This document shows, in pieces, positions 55,757-64,000 of a stretch of 64,000 nt of DNA (within the stretch, counting starts at the first letter, position 1; every line of letters starts with the position of its first letter). The stretch is from DAIPJH01 sp036770365 (GTDB lineage Bacteria > Pseudomonadota > Alphaproteobacteria > Rickettsiales > UBA998). The stretch covers positions 1 through 64,000 of the forward strand of contig DAIPJH010000009.1 of the NCBI GenBank assembly GCA_036770365.1, in the 5' to 3' direction. The notes beneath the pieces are model-generated. The model was given only the letters and a program-made list of their open reading frames with translations, had not been told where the DNA came from and made no database searches. Made by a program: the position numbers and the translations under genes.

Positions 55757-58024
55757 ATGAAATTCCGCGCTATAACCGCCGCACTTGTCGCAAGTTCTTG
55801 TATTTATCTCTCTGGCTGTAGCGTGACACTCCAAGAAAAAGAAGGTGCATCAGCCCTCTCTCAAGGACAAAACGCCGAGCAAGCACTACGCTATGAAGAA
55901 GCCGCAAAATTTTATCAAAAGGCGGCAGCGTCACATAATCAACGCGTACGTGCGCAAGCGCAATATGAACTCGCAGGACTCTATAACAGCGGAAACGGCG
56001 TCCCCCTTAACCGTTCACAAGCAATCGCGCTCCTTACTCAAGCATCGTTAGCACAACATGAATCCGCCACACTAGCACTTGCCGCCGCCTATGCTGAAGG
56101 AAATGGTATCCTCAAAAACACTGCCAAAGCAGAAGCACTACTGCAACCTCTTGTGACCACCAACCCAGCGGCAGCCCTCGCTTATGTGCGCCTACATCAA
56201 CAAAATCAAACACCTACCATAACGACAAATGCAGCCCTCTCAACAGAAGAAAGAGCATTACTAGATGACGCCATCCTTGCCCTTGGGTCACAAAGCTTCA
56301 ATCACAATGACGATGCTGCATTAACACTCGCACGTGAATTCCGTGATGGTAAAACTATTGAACAAAATGATGAAAAAGCACAAACATGGTATCGTTATGC
56401 AATCAAACTTGGCAACATCACCGCAGCTCAAGAACTTGCTAATTTCTGGCTAGAAAATCCAGAAAAATTTGCTGAACGTCAAGCCAATGCCATTCAATTG
56501 CTTGAACAGGCAGCAAAGCTTGGCAACATCAGTGCGATGGTTGATATTGCAGACGCTATGAACACCCCATCATCTAAACTCTACAATCCGACGAAAGCAA
56601 TAACGTGGTACGAAAAAGCAACCCAAGCAGGTAGCCTAAGTGCCATGACCTCTCTCGGACGCATCTACCTTGCATCAAACAACAAAACCCTAACCTATAA
56701 GGGTCTTAGTTTATTAGAAAAAGCCTCTGCCCATGAATATGGTTCTGCAAGCTTAGAACTCGGTCGTTACTATCGCGATGGTCGCGATGGAAAACCCAAC
56801 TTTATCAAAGCTATCACGTATTTCCAACTAGCAAAAAACCAAGGAAATCCGAATGCAGACGCAGATATTGCGCTTGCTTACCTTAAGGGTCAAGGCGTCG
56901 GCATCAACAAAACCAAAGCCAAAGCATTGCTTGAGCAAGCAGCAAGCCAGAAAGTGACCAGTGCGATGCTCACTTTGGCCGACATGTTACAAGATGAACA
57001 TAAAGGTAAAAACAGTACATCAAGTATACGCGCCCTCTCACTTTATGAACAAGCAGCCGCAGCAGGACTCATGTCGGCACATAAACGCCTCGGCGACGCT
57101 TACGCAGAAGGCATGATCACCACTCGTAACGATACAAAAGCCTTCAAGCACCACATGATCGCGGCTCAAGCCGGCAATGTAGGGGCAATAGAACATGTCG
57201 CAGATGCGTATCAAAATGCTCGTGGCATTGGAAAATCCAGCAAATCAGCCTTTGAATGGAATCTAAAAGCTGCCAAAGCAGATTCTGCTAAAGCAATGCT
57301 TGAGGTTGCCCTTGCTTACGATAGCGGCAATGGCGTTGCAAAAAACCGCGTCGAAGCAGATACATGGCTGCGTCGCGCCGTCAAACTAAAACCTGAAAGC
57401 GTGATGAGCGTCGCAGGAGCATATGAAAAAGGCAACGGCGTCCCGAAAATGCCTCAAAAAGCAATCATGCTCTATGAACAAGCCGCCAAAGCTGGACAAG
57501 TCAAAGCTATGCATAAACTCGCTGATACCTATAACAAAGGCGAGATCGTGCCAATCAATCCGCAAAAAGCCTTTGAATGGACACAAAAAGCCGCCGCAAA
57601 GGGTGACATTGAGGCACAAGCAACCCTCGCAAAATCTTATATGAACGGCACAGGAACAGCACAAAACACTGACAAATCACTCGAAACGTATAAAAAACTT
57701 GCAGCAAGCGGCAACACAGATGCTATGCGCGCACTCGCCAGTGCCTACAGCGTAGGGGTCGGTGTAGAACAAAATCTTGCAACGGCGACACAATGGTACG
57801 AAAAAGCAGCAAATAAAGGCGACGCAGAGTCCCAATATCAACTTGGACTTGCCTATGCACGCGGTCTTGGCGTACAAGAAAGCAAAGATAAAGCGCGTAT
57901 GTGGTTAGAAAAAGCATCAAAAAATGGTTACTCTGCTGCTGCCGCGATTTTGGAAACATTAACCACGCCAGCACCAACCGCTACCGTACCAGCCCCCATC
58001 ACTGAGTCAAAACCAGCAAACTAG
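55757..58024 (+). CDS. AlgK-like Sel1-repeat outer-membrane lipoprotein, 755 aa
   Basis: A lipoprotein signal with lipobox LSGC (Cys21 in IYLSGCSVTL) is followed by Sel1/TPR repeats over almost the full length, such as LAGLYNSGNGVPLNRSQA, LASAYSVGVGVEQNLATA and LGLAYARGLGVQESKDKA, and a Pro/Thr/Ala tail. AlgK of Pseudomonas is a lipoprotein of about 475 residues with the same repeats that guides the alginate pore; this one is about 60 percent longer. GTTGGAGC precedes the ATG. It is divergent from alg8 and directly followed by an outer-membrane barrel gene (scaffold plus pore), the same pairing as AlgK-AlgE. Confidence 0.87.
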   Translation: MKFRAITAALVASSCIYLSGCSVTLQEKEGASALSQGQNAEQALRYEEAAKFYQKAAASHNQRVRAQAQYELAGLYNSGNGVPLNRSQAIALLTQASLAQHESATLALAAAYAEGNGILKNTAKAEALLQPLVTTNPAAALAYVRLHQQNQTPTITTNAALSTEERALLDDAILALGSQSFNHNDDAALTLAREFRDGKTIEQNDEKAQTWYRYAIKLGNITAAQELANFWLENPEKFAERQANAIQLLEQAAKLGNISAMVDIADAMNTPSSKLYNPTKAITWYEKATQAGSLSAMTSLGRIYLASNNKTLTYKGLSLLEKASAHEYGSASLELGRYYRDGRDGKPNFIKAITYFQLAKNQGNPNADADIALAYLKGQGVGINKTKAKALLEQAASQKVTSAMLTLADMLQDEHKGKNSTSSIRALSLYEQAAAAGLMSAHKRLGDAYAEGMITTRNDTKAFKHHMIAAQAGNVGAIEHVADAYQNARGIGKSSKSAFEWNLKAAKADSAKAMLEVALAYDSGNGVAKNRVEADTWLRRAVKLKPESVMSVAGAYEKGNGVPKMPQKAIMLYEQAAKAGQVKAMHKLADTYNKGEIVPINPQKAFEWTQKAAAKGDIEAQATLAKSYMNGTGTAQNTDKSLETYKKLAASGNTDAMRALASAYSVGVGVEQNLATATQWYEKAANKGDAESQYQLGLAYARGLGVQESKDKARMWLEKASKNGYSAAAAILETLTTPAPTATVPAPITESKPAN

Positions 58025-58033
58025 GAAATGCCC

Positions 58034-59332
58034 ATGTACACACATGCCACAACCACATTTTTTTCTCCTTCCCGCAAATCTGCACTCATGACCACAGTCA
58101 TGAGCGTATGCTTGATGAACCTGCCTTGTACGGCTCAGGCACAGGATGTCATCCTCCCCGAAACTGCCGCAGCCAAAACAGCAGAACCATCTGCACTTTG
58201 GAAACTCTCAGCAGGCGGCGACACTGCCCTGAATTATAATGACAATATTTACAAGGCAAAATCGAGCAAAACATCAGATATGTTTGCCACGATCGCGCCG
58301 AACGTCACTTTAGCATCTGATCTTGACCGTCATGCCCTTTCCGCTACCGCGAGCCTAGAAGCAGGACATTATTTCAAAGAACAAGATAATGATTACGTCG
58401 ATGGCGGAGTCGAATCCAATGGACGCATTGATCTTGGCGAAATTACCGCACTTCATCTCAATGGTCTTTACGAAAAAGACCATATTGCGATCGGTTCTTT
58501 TGAGGACGATCCCAACGACCGTACGACCGAACCAACTACATTCAAACGTGGGGAGATAGGCGCAGCGTTTACTGTACGTCCAACCGATTATCTTTATGAA
58601 ATTGGTGTCAAAGCAATCAGTTATGATTTTGACAACGTCACCCGTATCAACTCAACCCTCAATATCAACGATGACCGTGATCGTATGGAATATCACCCTT
58701 GGATTCGTACGGGTCTTTATACCAACAAAGACACTCTTGTGTACATCAAAGCAGATATGATGCAATACCGCTATGACGAACAAATCGACAGCACTGCAGT
58801 ATTTGAACGCGATTCAGATGGCAAAGCACTCGGACTTGGCATTGAATTAGGCTCAGAAACAGGACTACGCTGGTTAAATATCAATGTAGGTTATTTAGCA
58901 CGCAATTTTGACAATAATTTTTACGATGATATCAGCACGGTTGGAGCAGAGGCACATGGTCACTGGCAGCTTTCTCCAACATGGAAACTAATCGCCAACG
59001 CAAACCGCAGCATTGAAGAAACCACGCTTACGAACACATCTGCCTATATTCAATCACGGGTACATGGTATTTTATCGTATAAATTAACGGAAAACTGGGA
59101 ATTAAAGGGTGACGCACGCTACACTCAAAATGACTTCCAAAACAATGGCATTGCAGGCGCAAGCAACCGCAAAGATGACACCTATGAAGCAGGTATCGGC
59201 GCAGGGTATGCGATCACCCCTGACTATCAAGCCAATATCGGGTATAGCCACGCAAAACGTTCATCTAACCAATCCGCAGTGGAGTACGATGCCAATATCG
59301 CTCTGATTTCAATCTCAGCGAAGCTCAACTAG
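58034..59332 (+). CDS. Outer-membrane beta-barrel, probable polysaccharide exit pore
   Basis: About 432 residues. A signal peptide ends near CTAQAQ-DV. The rest is made of alternating hydrophobic/polar strands ending with aromatic residues: ALSATASLEAGHYF, LYEIGVKAISYDF, LVYIKADMMQYRY, WLNINVGYLARNF and a C-terminal NIALISISAKLN. The pattern fits the putative porin (BBP2-type) families found in exopolysaccharide loci and not the Pseudomonas AlgE sequence, whose motifs I do not see. It begins four to ten bases after the AlgK-like gene; AGGA fits the ATG at 58034 better than the one at 58028. I infer that it replaces AlgE as the exit channel. A structural outer-membrane protein is the alternative. 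Confidence 0.8.
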   Translation: MYTHATTTFFSPSRKSALMTTVMSVCLMNLPCTAQAQDVILPETAAAKTAEPSALWKLSAGGDTALNYNDNIYKAKSSKTSDMFATIAPNVTLASDLDRHALSATASLEAGHYFKEQDNDYVDGGVESNGRIDLGEITALHLNGLYEKDHIAIGSFEDDPNDRTTEPTTFKRGEIGAAFTVRPTDYLYEIGVKAISYDFDNVTRINSTLNINDDRDRMEYHPWIRTGLYTNKDTLVYIKADMMQYRYDEQIDSTAVFERDSDGKALGLGIELGSETGLRWLNINVGYLARNFDNNFYDDISTVGAEAHGHWQLSPTWKLIANANRSIEETTLTNTSAYIQSRVHGILSYKLTENWELKGDARYTQNDFQNNGIAGASNRKDDTYEAGIGAGYAITPDYQANIGYSHAKRSSNQSAVEYDANIALISISAKLN

Positions 59333-59350
59333 GACAGCTTTAAGGTATAT

Positions 59351-59881
59351 TTAGCGATTCATACCTTGTACTTGCTGAATATGATCGCAGACCTGCACCG
59401 AAGCACTACCACTTTGTGGCTGTGCCATCGTAATCATGTTCTCAGCCATCTGCAAATAAGCAGGTGGAGCGCACTCCGTCATGGTATGGTAGGCTGAAGA
59501 TTGCTTAAAACTTTGTGCAAACGCAAGTGAAACCTTTTGGGCTTTATCAGGACTACCTGACTTACACAACTGCGCCACTTGCTGCTGTACGGCATACCCC
59601 TGACGATTCATCTCTGAAAACGCTTGTGGGTTCTTCGCTTGCATACAGCTTTGTACATTCTGCACCTGCGCAATCAAATTGGTCATGTTGGTCATATCTT
59701 GTGCTGTATTCGGCAATGAAACATCACCAAGTCCCACAGGACTCTTCGTCTGTGTCTGTTGTGTTGCTTCTCGCGCCACCGCTTCTTGCACTTCCTGCGC
59801 TGCCTGCACATCATAAGCCTGAGCCAAAGCAACACGCGACACACCCATCATCAACATCAACGCTAAACCCACACTACGCAT
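59351..59881 (-). CDS. Small secreted Gln-rich protein with four cysteines
   Basis: A 176-residue protein with a signal peptide (MRSVGLALMLMMGVSRVALA). The mature part is helical, Gln/Ala-rich, with cysteines in VQSCMQAKN, VAQLCKSGS, MTECAPPAY and VQVCDHIQ, allowing two disulfides in the periplasm. GGAGG lies six bases before the ATG. I do not recognise the family. Convergent with the alginate barrel operon and downstream of leuB in the same direction by 49 bases; neither context suggests a role. Confidence 0.75.
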   Translation of the reverse strand: MRSVGLALMLMMGVSRVALAQAYDVQAAQEVQEAVAREATQQTQTKSPVGLGDVSLPNTAQDMTNMTNLIAQVQNVQSCMQAKNPQAFSEMNRQGYAVQQQVAQLCKSGSPDKAQKVSLAFAQSFKQSSAYHTMTECAPPAYLQMAENMITMAQPQSGSASVQVCDHIQQVQGMNR

Positions 59882-59930
59882 ACCATGCCTCCAACATTTT
59901 TTGCTAATATCGTCAGCATTCTACCACATA

Positions 59931-61055
59931 TTATGCAGCAATACCATACTGCGCAGAAAGACTTCCCAATGCCGTAATGACTGCATCACCCATTGCGACC
60001 GTGCCAACAACCTCTGAACCAACCCCAGCAATATCCCCTGTACGAATATTCTGCGCCAACACATCTTTCACCGCAGCTTCTAACAGATCAGCCTCTTTGC
60101 CCAAATCAAACGAATAACGTAGCATCATCGCCACCGACAAAATCGTCGCAAGTGGATTCGCTTTATTTTGACCAGCAATATCAGGCGCAGAGCCGTGTAC
60201 AGGTTCATACAATGCAGCACGTTTACCATCAATCTCTGCACCCAAAGACGCTGAAGGCAACATCCCGAGCGACCCCGTCAACATCGCCGCGCAATCAGAA
60301 AGAATATCACCAAATAGATTATTGGTCACCATCACATCAAATTGCTTCGGATTACGCACCAACTGCATCGCGGCATTATCAACATACATGTGCGAAAGTG
60401 CAACCTCAGGAAACTCCACCGCACCGACTTTAATTATTTCTTCGCGCCACATTTCAGTACATTCCAACACGTTTGCTTTATCGACCGAGCAAAGCTTTTT
60501 GCCGCGTTTCATCGCCAGATCAAACGCCACGCGTGCAATCCGCACCACTTCCCAGTCATGATAGATTTCGGTGTTACGACCCACGCGCACACCATTTTCC
60601 ATCGTCACGCCGCGTGGTTCACCAAAGTAAATCCCTCCCGTCAACTCGCGTACGATCATGATGTCCAAACCACCAATCACTTCTTTTTTCAAGGTCGAAG
60701 CATCCGCCAGTGCGTCAAAACACATTGCAGGACGCAAATTCGCAAACAACCCCAATTCTTTACGAATCCCCAACAACCCGCGCTCAGGACGCACGGCATA
60801 ATCCAGCGATTCCCACTTAGGCCCACCCACTGCACCAAGAAGTACCGCGTCCGCTGCCTTTGCTTTAGTCACCGTCTCCGCAGGCAAAGGATTACCCACT
60901 GCGTCATATGCCGAACCGCCAATCAACGCACTGTCCATCACAAATTTCGTACTGCCACGTGCAGAAAACCAATCAAGTACTTTCACCGCTTCCGCGACAA
61001 CTTCTGTCCCAATACCATCGCCCGCAAGCAACAAAATATTTTTGGTCTGGCTCAT
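59931..61055 (-). CDS. leuB: LeuB, 3-isopropylmalate dehydrogenase
   Basis: A 374-residue NAD-dependent enzyme of leucine synthesis. Motifs: LLAGDGIGTEVVAEAVKVLD at the N-terminus, VGGPKWESLDYAVRPERGLL, ELTGGIYFGEPRG, SVDKANVLECTEMWRE and the dinucleotide region EPVHGSAPDIAGQNKANP. I start at the ATG at 61055 (MSQTKNILLLAG), which has AAAGGAGAG upstream; an in-frame ATG at 61079 would add eight residues overlapping the Shine-Dalgarno. No other leu gene is in the window. The divergent gap to 61281 contains no further gene. Confidence 0.97.
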   Translation of the reverse strand: MSQTKNILLLAGDGIGTEVVAEAVKVLDWFSARGSTKFVMDSALIGGSAYDAVGNPLPAETVTKAKAADAVLLGAVGGPKWESLDYAVRPERGLLGIRKELGLFANLRPAMCFDALADASTLKKEVIGGLDIMIVRELTGGIYFGEPRGVTMENGVRVGRNTEIYHDWEVVRIARVAFDLAMKRGKKLCSVDKANVLECTEMWREEIIKVGAVEFPEVALSHMYVDNAAMQLVRNPKQFDVMVTNNLFGDILSDCAAMLTGSLGMLPSASLGAEIDGKRAALYEPVHGSAPDIAGQNKANPLATILSVAMMLRYSFDLGKEADLLEAAVKDVLAQNIRTGDIAGVGSEVVGTVAMGDAVITALGSLSAQYGIAA

Positions 61056-61281
61056 GTTTTCTCTCCTTTGCGCGCCCATTACGCAGATAATATGACTAAT
61101 TCAGAACATTTGCGCGAACATATAATAGAAAGAAATCAAGAAGTCATCAGCAATTCTACCCTGTAACCAGCTCATCGCTTGTCACAAAAGCTTCACACAA
61201 GTCTCATTGTATTATGACCTCACCTCGCATACAATCACAAAGCAAATGTTTTTCATAAACTTAAACACTTAAAATCAGGTA

Positions 61282-62814
61282 ATGCTAACCATGACCAATG
61301 AAGTAAACGCTGATAAAAATGGGACAATTACCGCACGCACCAGCGGCACGCCCGCAGAAGATGGCAACCGCAATAATTTTATTGGTTTCAGCGTCAACCC
61401 CAAAACACACCGTGTCGGCATAGAAGGCGGCATGGGCGCAACAGGTGAATATTCTCCTAGTGACAACCTCACAATCATTGGCACGACAGGAGCAACCCTC
61501 CGCATCTCAGGCAATACGGGAATCTCCGCAGATCAAGCAACACGACAACACAATGCACGTACAGATACGCCGCTGCCTTCTCATGCGATGGGCATTTTTG
61601 AAGCACGCGATGTCCTAAACCAAATCATGCGAGAAACAAATGGCGACCTCGGAAAATACACGCTTGGACAAGCGCACGCCATCATCGAACAACGCCCCAA
61701 TCTTGTTAAACCCGCGACACGTGAGCATCTCAATCAACTTGTCACAACACTCAACAATACGAACTACACCCCTCCACCCGAACTCGCCGAGGCAAGAGGA
61801 GCAATTGACGCTCTCCATCAACGCTGGGTGGAGACAGGCAAGCCTCAAGTACAATTTTCTCATGTCGACTCTGCGCTACGCCTTACCGCCCCACAATTAC
61901 AACTCTCCAGCGATGCAAAAGCATTAACACAAAGCTTTCTTACTCAAGCAAATGGAAACATTGAACAAGCGTACCAAACATCCAAAACTCTACCACCTGA
62001 GCTTTTTTCTCCTCAAAACGCAGGAGAACGTATCCTGCCCTTGACACTCACCGAGATTAACCACGCCGCGGCACGCACACAAGCCTATATCACCACCCAT
62101 GGCGGCGTAAATGGCACAAGCAAAGAGATCGTTCAAACTGCCAATCAATACCTCCTGTCGACAGGACAGCCCCCGCTCCCTTCAAGCAGCACAAATGAAA
62201 TCAAAGGCGGGGTGACGGAAATAGCGAACAACGCCGCACTAATTCAACAACAATACAAAAAATTACCTTCCGTCGAGGAACTCGCACACAGGCACAAACA
62301 GATCAACCGACTCGTAGAAATCGACCCACGCATCGAAAGTGCAAGCTTTGTAGGCCTTGGAGTTCTTACCCCCCATGCCAGCGGCGCACTCATAGCAGAA
62401 AAAGCCGTCACAGTAGGCATCGGCAACCTCGACCGTGTCGCAGGCGAGGGCATCCGCATTCACCCAGCCACCACCCGCACCGTCCGCGGAGAGCTAGGTA
62501 TTGGTGATGAAAGCCAACGTTTTAGCCCCGACACTGCTATTAAGCTCAATCTCGCCCCCTCCCGCACTGACACGCAAACAGGCGGCTACCTCTTTGCAGA
62601 AAGAGAACAAACCTCATGGCAAGGTATCGAAGGATCACGCAGCACACAAAGCCTCGGCATGGGGATAGGCGTGAGTCAACCTCTTGGAAATAACACAACA
62701 GGCTTCCTTGCTGCGGAGGCACAGACATCACGTACAGAAGGACATGGACTAGAAAACATGCCAACCCCCAAGCGTGATAAAAAAATTACCGTCAAAGGCG
62801 GCGTAGTATTTTAG
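61282..62814 (+). CDS. Unrecognised 510-aa protein with strand-rich ends and helical centre
   Basis: No signal peptide or membrane helix. Residues about 30-80 read as alternating beta strands (FIGFSVNPKTHRVGIEGGMG). A helical, Gln/Asn/Ala-rich centre (about 90-340) follows, and then about 170 residues again of strand type (VGIGNLDRVAGEGIRI, GGYLFAEREQTSW, SLGMGIGVSQPLG) ending KITVKGGVVF, a C-terminal Phe as in many outer-membrane barrels. The absence of a Sec signal makes a barrel doubtful; a secreted effector or surface protein is possible. ATGs at 61282 and 61291 share a weak AGGT. It is convergent with an RTX-type gene 12 bases away. Confidence 0.7.
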   Translation: MLTMTNEVNADKNGTITARTSGTPAEDGNRNNFIGFSVNPKTHRVGIEGGMGATGEYSPSDNLTIIGTTGATLRISGNTGISADQATRQHNARTDTPLPSHAMGIFEARDVLNQIMRETNGDLGKYTLGQAHAIIEQRPNLVKPATREHLNQLVTTLNNTNYTPPPELAEARGAIDALHQRWVETGKPQVQFSHVDSALRLTAPQLQLSSDAKALTQSFLTQANGNIEQAYQTSKTLPPELFSPQNAGERILPLTLTEINHAAARTQAYITTHGGVNGTSKEIVQTANQYLLSTGQPPLPSSSTNEIKGGVTEIANNAALIQQQYKKLPSVEELAHRHKQINRLVEIDPRIESASFVGLGVLTPHASGALIAEKAVTVGIGNLDRVAGEGIRIHPATTRTVRGELGIGDESQRFSPDTAIKLNLAPSRTDTQTGGYLFAEREQTSWQGIEGSRSTQSLGMGIGVSQPLGNNTTGFLAAEAQTSRTEGHGLENMPTPKRDKKITVKGGVVF

Positions 62815-62826
62815 CCTTCCCCATTC

Positions 62827-64000
62827 CTACAAAGAAAAGTCAGCAATAACCAATGCCATCACACCAACCAAATCAATTTGGAAATCAGCAGAACCATCAC
62901 CATTCACATCACCAGTGACATGGGTGTTCATCCCATCATCTTCAAAACGAAGTTCACCAGCTACACCACTAAACGCCGCACCACCTACAAAATGAAATGC
63001 TTGATCACCAGCCGCACCACTATCTGCATCCAATAAATTCACATAGATTTTATCTTTTTGTGCATGGCTAAAATCAAAAATCATATCCGCATGCGCCACG
63101 GTGCTTTCTTCAAGCTTGCTAACAATAAACTTATCAGCATCCGCGCCACCAGTAAGGCTATCACCATCCATGCCGCCGTAAATTAAATCTTTACCAGCAT
63201 CACCATTAATCACATCGACGCCCGCTTGACCCTTAATAGTATCCGCAACAATTGAACCTGTGACCGTATCATTACCGCTACCCACATCAATGAAGCTAAT
63301 GCCCGTTAACTGTGTAGTACTGAAATCAAAGTTCTGTGCAGCACTATTACCTCGAATCGCCACACCAGTGAATACCCCCGCACTGATTTCTTCAATGCCA
63401 GCCACAGATGCAAGCCCAATATAAGTGTCGTTTTGTGTCGCCACAATCACATCAATGCCATCGCCACCATCTACGCTGTCATAACCTTCAGCCAATTTGG
63501 CATTGCCAAACAAGAAACTATCGTTACCAACGCCACCACTGAGCAAGTCATTATCCGCGCCGCCAACAAGGGTATCCGCGCCGTCTTCGCCGTAAATTCT
63601 ATCACGACCAGTTTCACCTTTCAATAGATCATCACCAAGCCCACCATAAAGCTTATCATCGCCACCGCCGCCAGCAACATCATCATTGCCACCATAAGCT
63701 TTGATCATATCAGCATTTACACTTCCAATAACACTATCTATACCATTACCCATGTCAATTGAGGCAATCCCAGACAATGTTACACCTGAGAAATCCCAAT
63801 TATGAACACCGCTACTTGCTCTGATATGCACATTCGTGAATCCGTCAGATGAAATGGTTTCAATGCCCACAAAAGAACTCAAACCAATATAGGTATTATT
63901 TGCCTTCGCATGAATCACATCCACACCATCACCACCCACGACAACATCATAGCCTTCGACTTTCGCATTATTGCTATAATAGAATGCGTCATCGCCCAAA
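62827..64000 (-). CDS. RTX-type calcium-binding repeat protein (N-terminus outside window)
   Basis: The 3' part of a gene that extends beyond base 64000; at least 390 residues are visible. Glycine/Asp nonapeptides (GGGDDKLYGGLGDDLLKG, GADTLVGGADNDLLSGGVGN) form calcium-binding beta-rolls. A larger unit repeats with a period of about 155 residues, starting at NAKVEGYD and NAKLAEGYD and containing NTYIGLSS/DTYIGLAS. The end resembles the serralysin-type C-terminal domain (FDFSHAQKDKIYVNLLDAD), with a terminal hydrophobic tail LVIADFSL, consistent with type I secretion. Catalytic domains, if any, lie outside. Related RTX modules are found in adhesins, proteases and extracellular alginate epimerases; the visible part does not decide. 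Confidence 0.88.
   Translation of the reverse strand, partial: LGDDAFYYSNNAKVEGYDVVVGGDGVDVIHAKANNTYIGLSSFVGIETISSDGFTNVHIRASSGVHNWDFSGVTLSGIASIDMGNGIDSVIGSVNADMIKAYGGNDDVAGGGGDDKLYGGLGDDLLKGETGRDRIYGEDGADTLVGGADNDLLSGGVGNDSFLFGNAKLAEGYDSVDGGDGIDVIVATQNDTYIGLASVAGIEEISAGVFTGVAIRGNSAAQNFDFSTTQLTGISFIDVGSGNDTVTGSIVADTIKGQAGVDVINGDAGKDLIYGGMDGDSLTGGADADKFIVSKLEESTVAHADMIFDFSHAQKDKIYVNLLDADSGAAGDQAFHFVGGAAFSGVAGELRFEDDGMNTHVTGDVNGDGSADFQIDLVGVMALVIADFSL

Noticed and set aside
33980..58024. CRISPR-like arrays suspected from the repetitive Sel1 genes
   Set aside because: The repeats are at protein level with degenerate DNA and continuous reading frames; there is no direct repeat-spacer structure.
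60342..61166. Long open frame of about 274 codons on the plus strand opposite leuB
   Set aside because: It mirrors the codon pattern of leuB, is rich in His, Arg and Cys and has no family character; an antisense shadow of a certain gene.
62827..64000. Assignment of the RTX protein as an AlgE-type extracellular epimerase
   Set aside because: Only calcium-binding repeats and a secretion-type C-terminus are visible; no catalytic beta-helix or DPHD motif is within the window.

Overview
The window reads as chromosomal DNA of an AT-leaning alphaproteobacterium. The pointers are a ChpT-type histidine phosphotransferase, an SDHAF4/DUF1674 micro-gene next to rsmB, an alphaproteobacterial heparinase II/III-fold gene beside rpe, and a VirB6-multiplied type IV secretion islet of the kind known from Rickettsiales. 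I cannot place it more finely. Genes are dense, with many 1-4 nt overlaps. I saw no rRNA, tRNA, CRISPR array, transposase or integrase, and no gene-free stretch longer than 300 bases.

Layout. 1-3279: three unrecognised genes. 3296-6033: an OxyR peroxide-response block (oxyR, then divergent ahpC-ahpD-dps) with an almost perfect OxyR tetramer site between them, closed by a bidirectional terminator. 6077-14681 (minus strand): a partial T4SS operon, virB3-virB4 followed by four virB6-like genes and a 51-residue lipoprotein; the first virB6 carries two in-frame stops. An XRE/S24 repressor gene lies upstream. 15780-22236: chpT and a chemosensory operon (CheA-REC hybrid, CheW, CheY, CheB, CheR) without a visible receptor. 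22233-27515: yaaA, an SMR transporter, an O-antigen-ligase-like protein, a glycosyltransferase, the SDHAF4-like gene and rsmB. 27565-33966: an NtrC-type regulator, two paralogous receiver proteins with unrecognised N-terminal domains, and a large hybrid histidine kinase.

33980-59332 is the most striking part: an alginate-type exopolysaccharide machine. The minus-strand operon alg8-alg44-algG-algL-(Sel1 protein)-algJ-algI is nearly gap-free. It is followed by rpe-gmhA-heparinase-like, then algX-algF-(giant Sel1 protein). Divergently there is an AlgK-like Sel1 lipoprotein and an outer-membrane beta-barrel. Catalytic residues of AlgL, AlgX, AlgJ, AlgI, the AlgG DPHD motif and the Alg44 PilZ c-di-GMP motif can all be located. 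Novel aspects are AlgG fused to a helical solenoid of roughly 700 residues, three large Sel1 scaffold proteins instead of one AlgK, and a barrel that does not look like AlgE. The genes for GDP-mannuronate supply (algA, algC, algD) are not in the window.

59351-64000: a small secreted protein, leuB, an unrecognised 510-residue protein and the C-terminal part of an RTX-type calcium-binding repeat protein. Working picture (inference): a motile or surface-interacting bacterium that senses through a chemosensory and phosphorelay network, makes a c-di-GMP-controlled acetylated alginate-like polymer, and carries a rickettsial-style T4SS whose first virB6 is broken or recoded.
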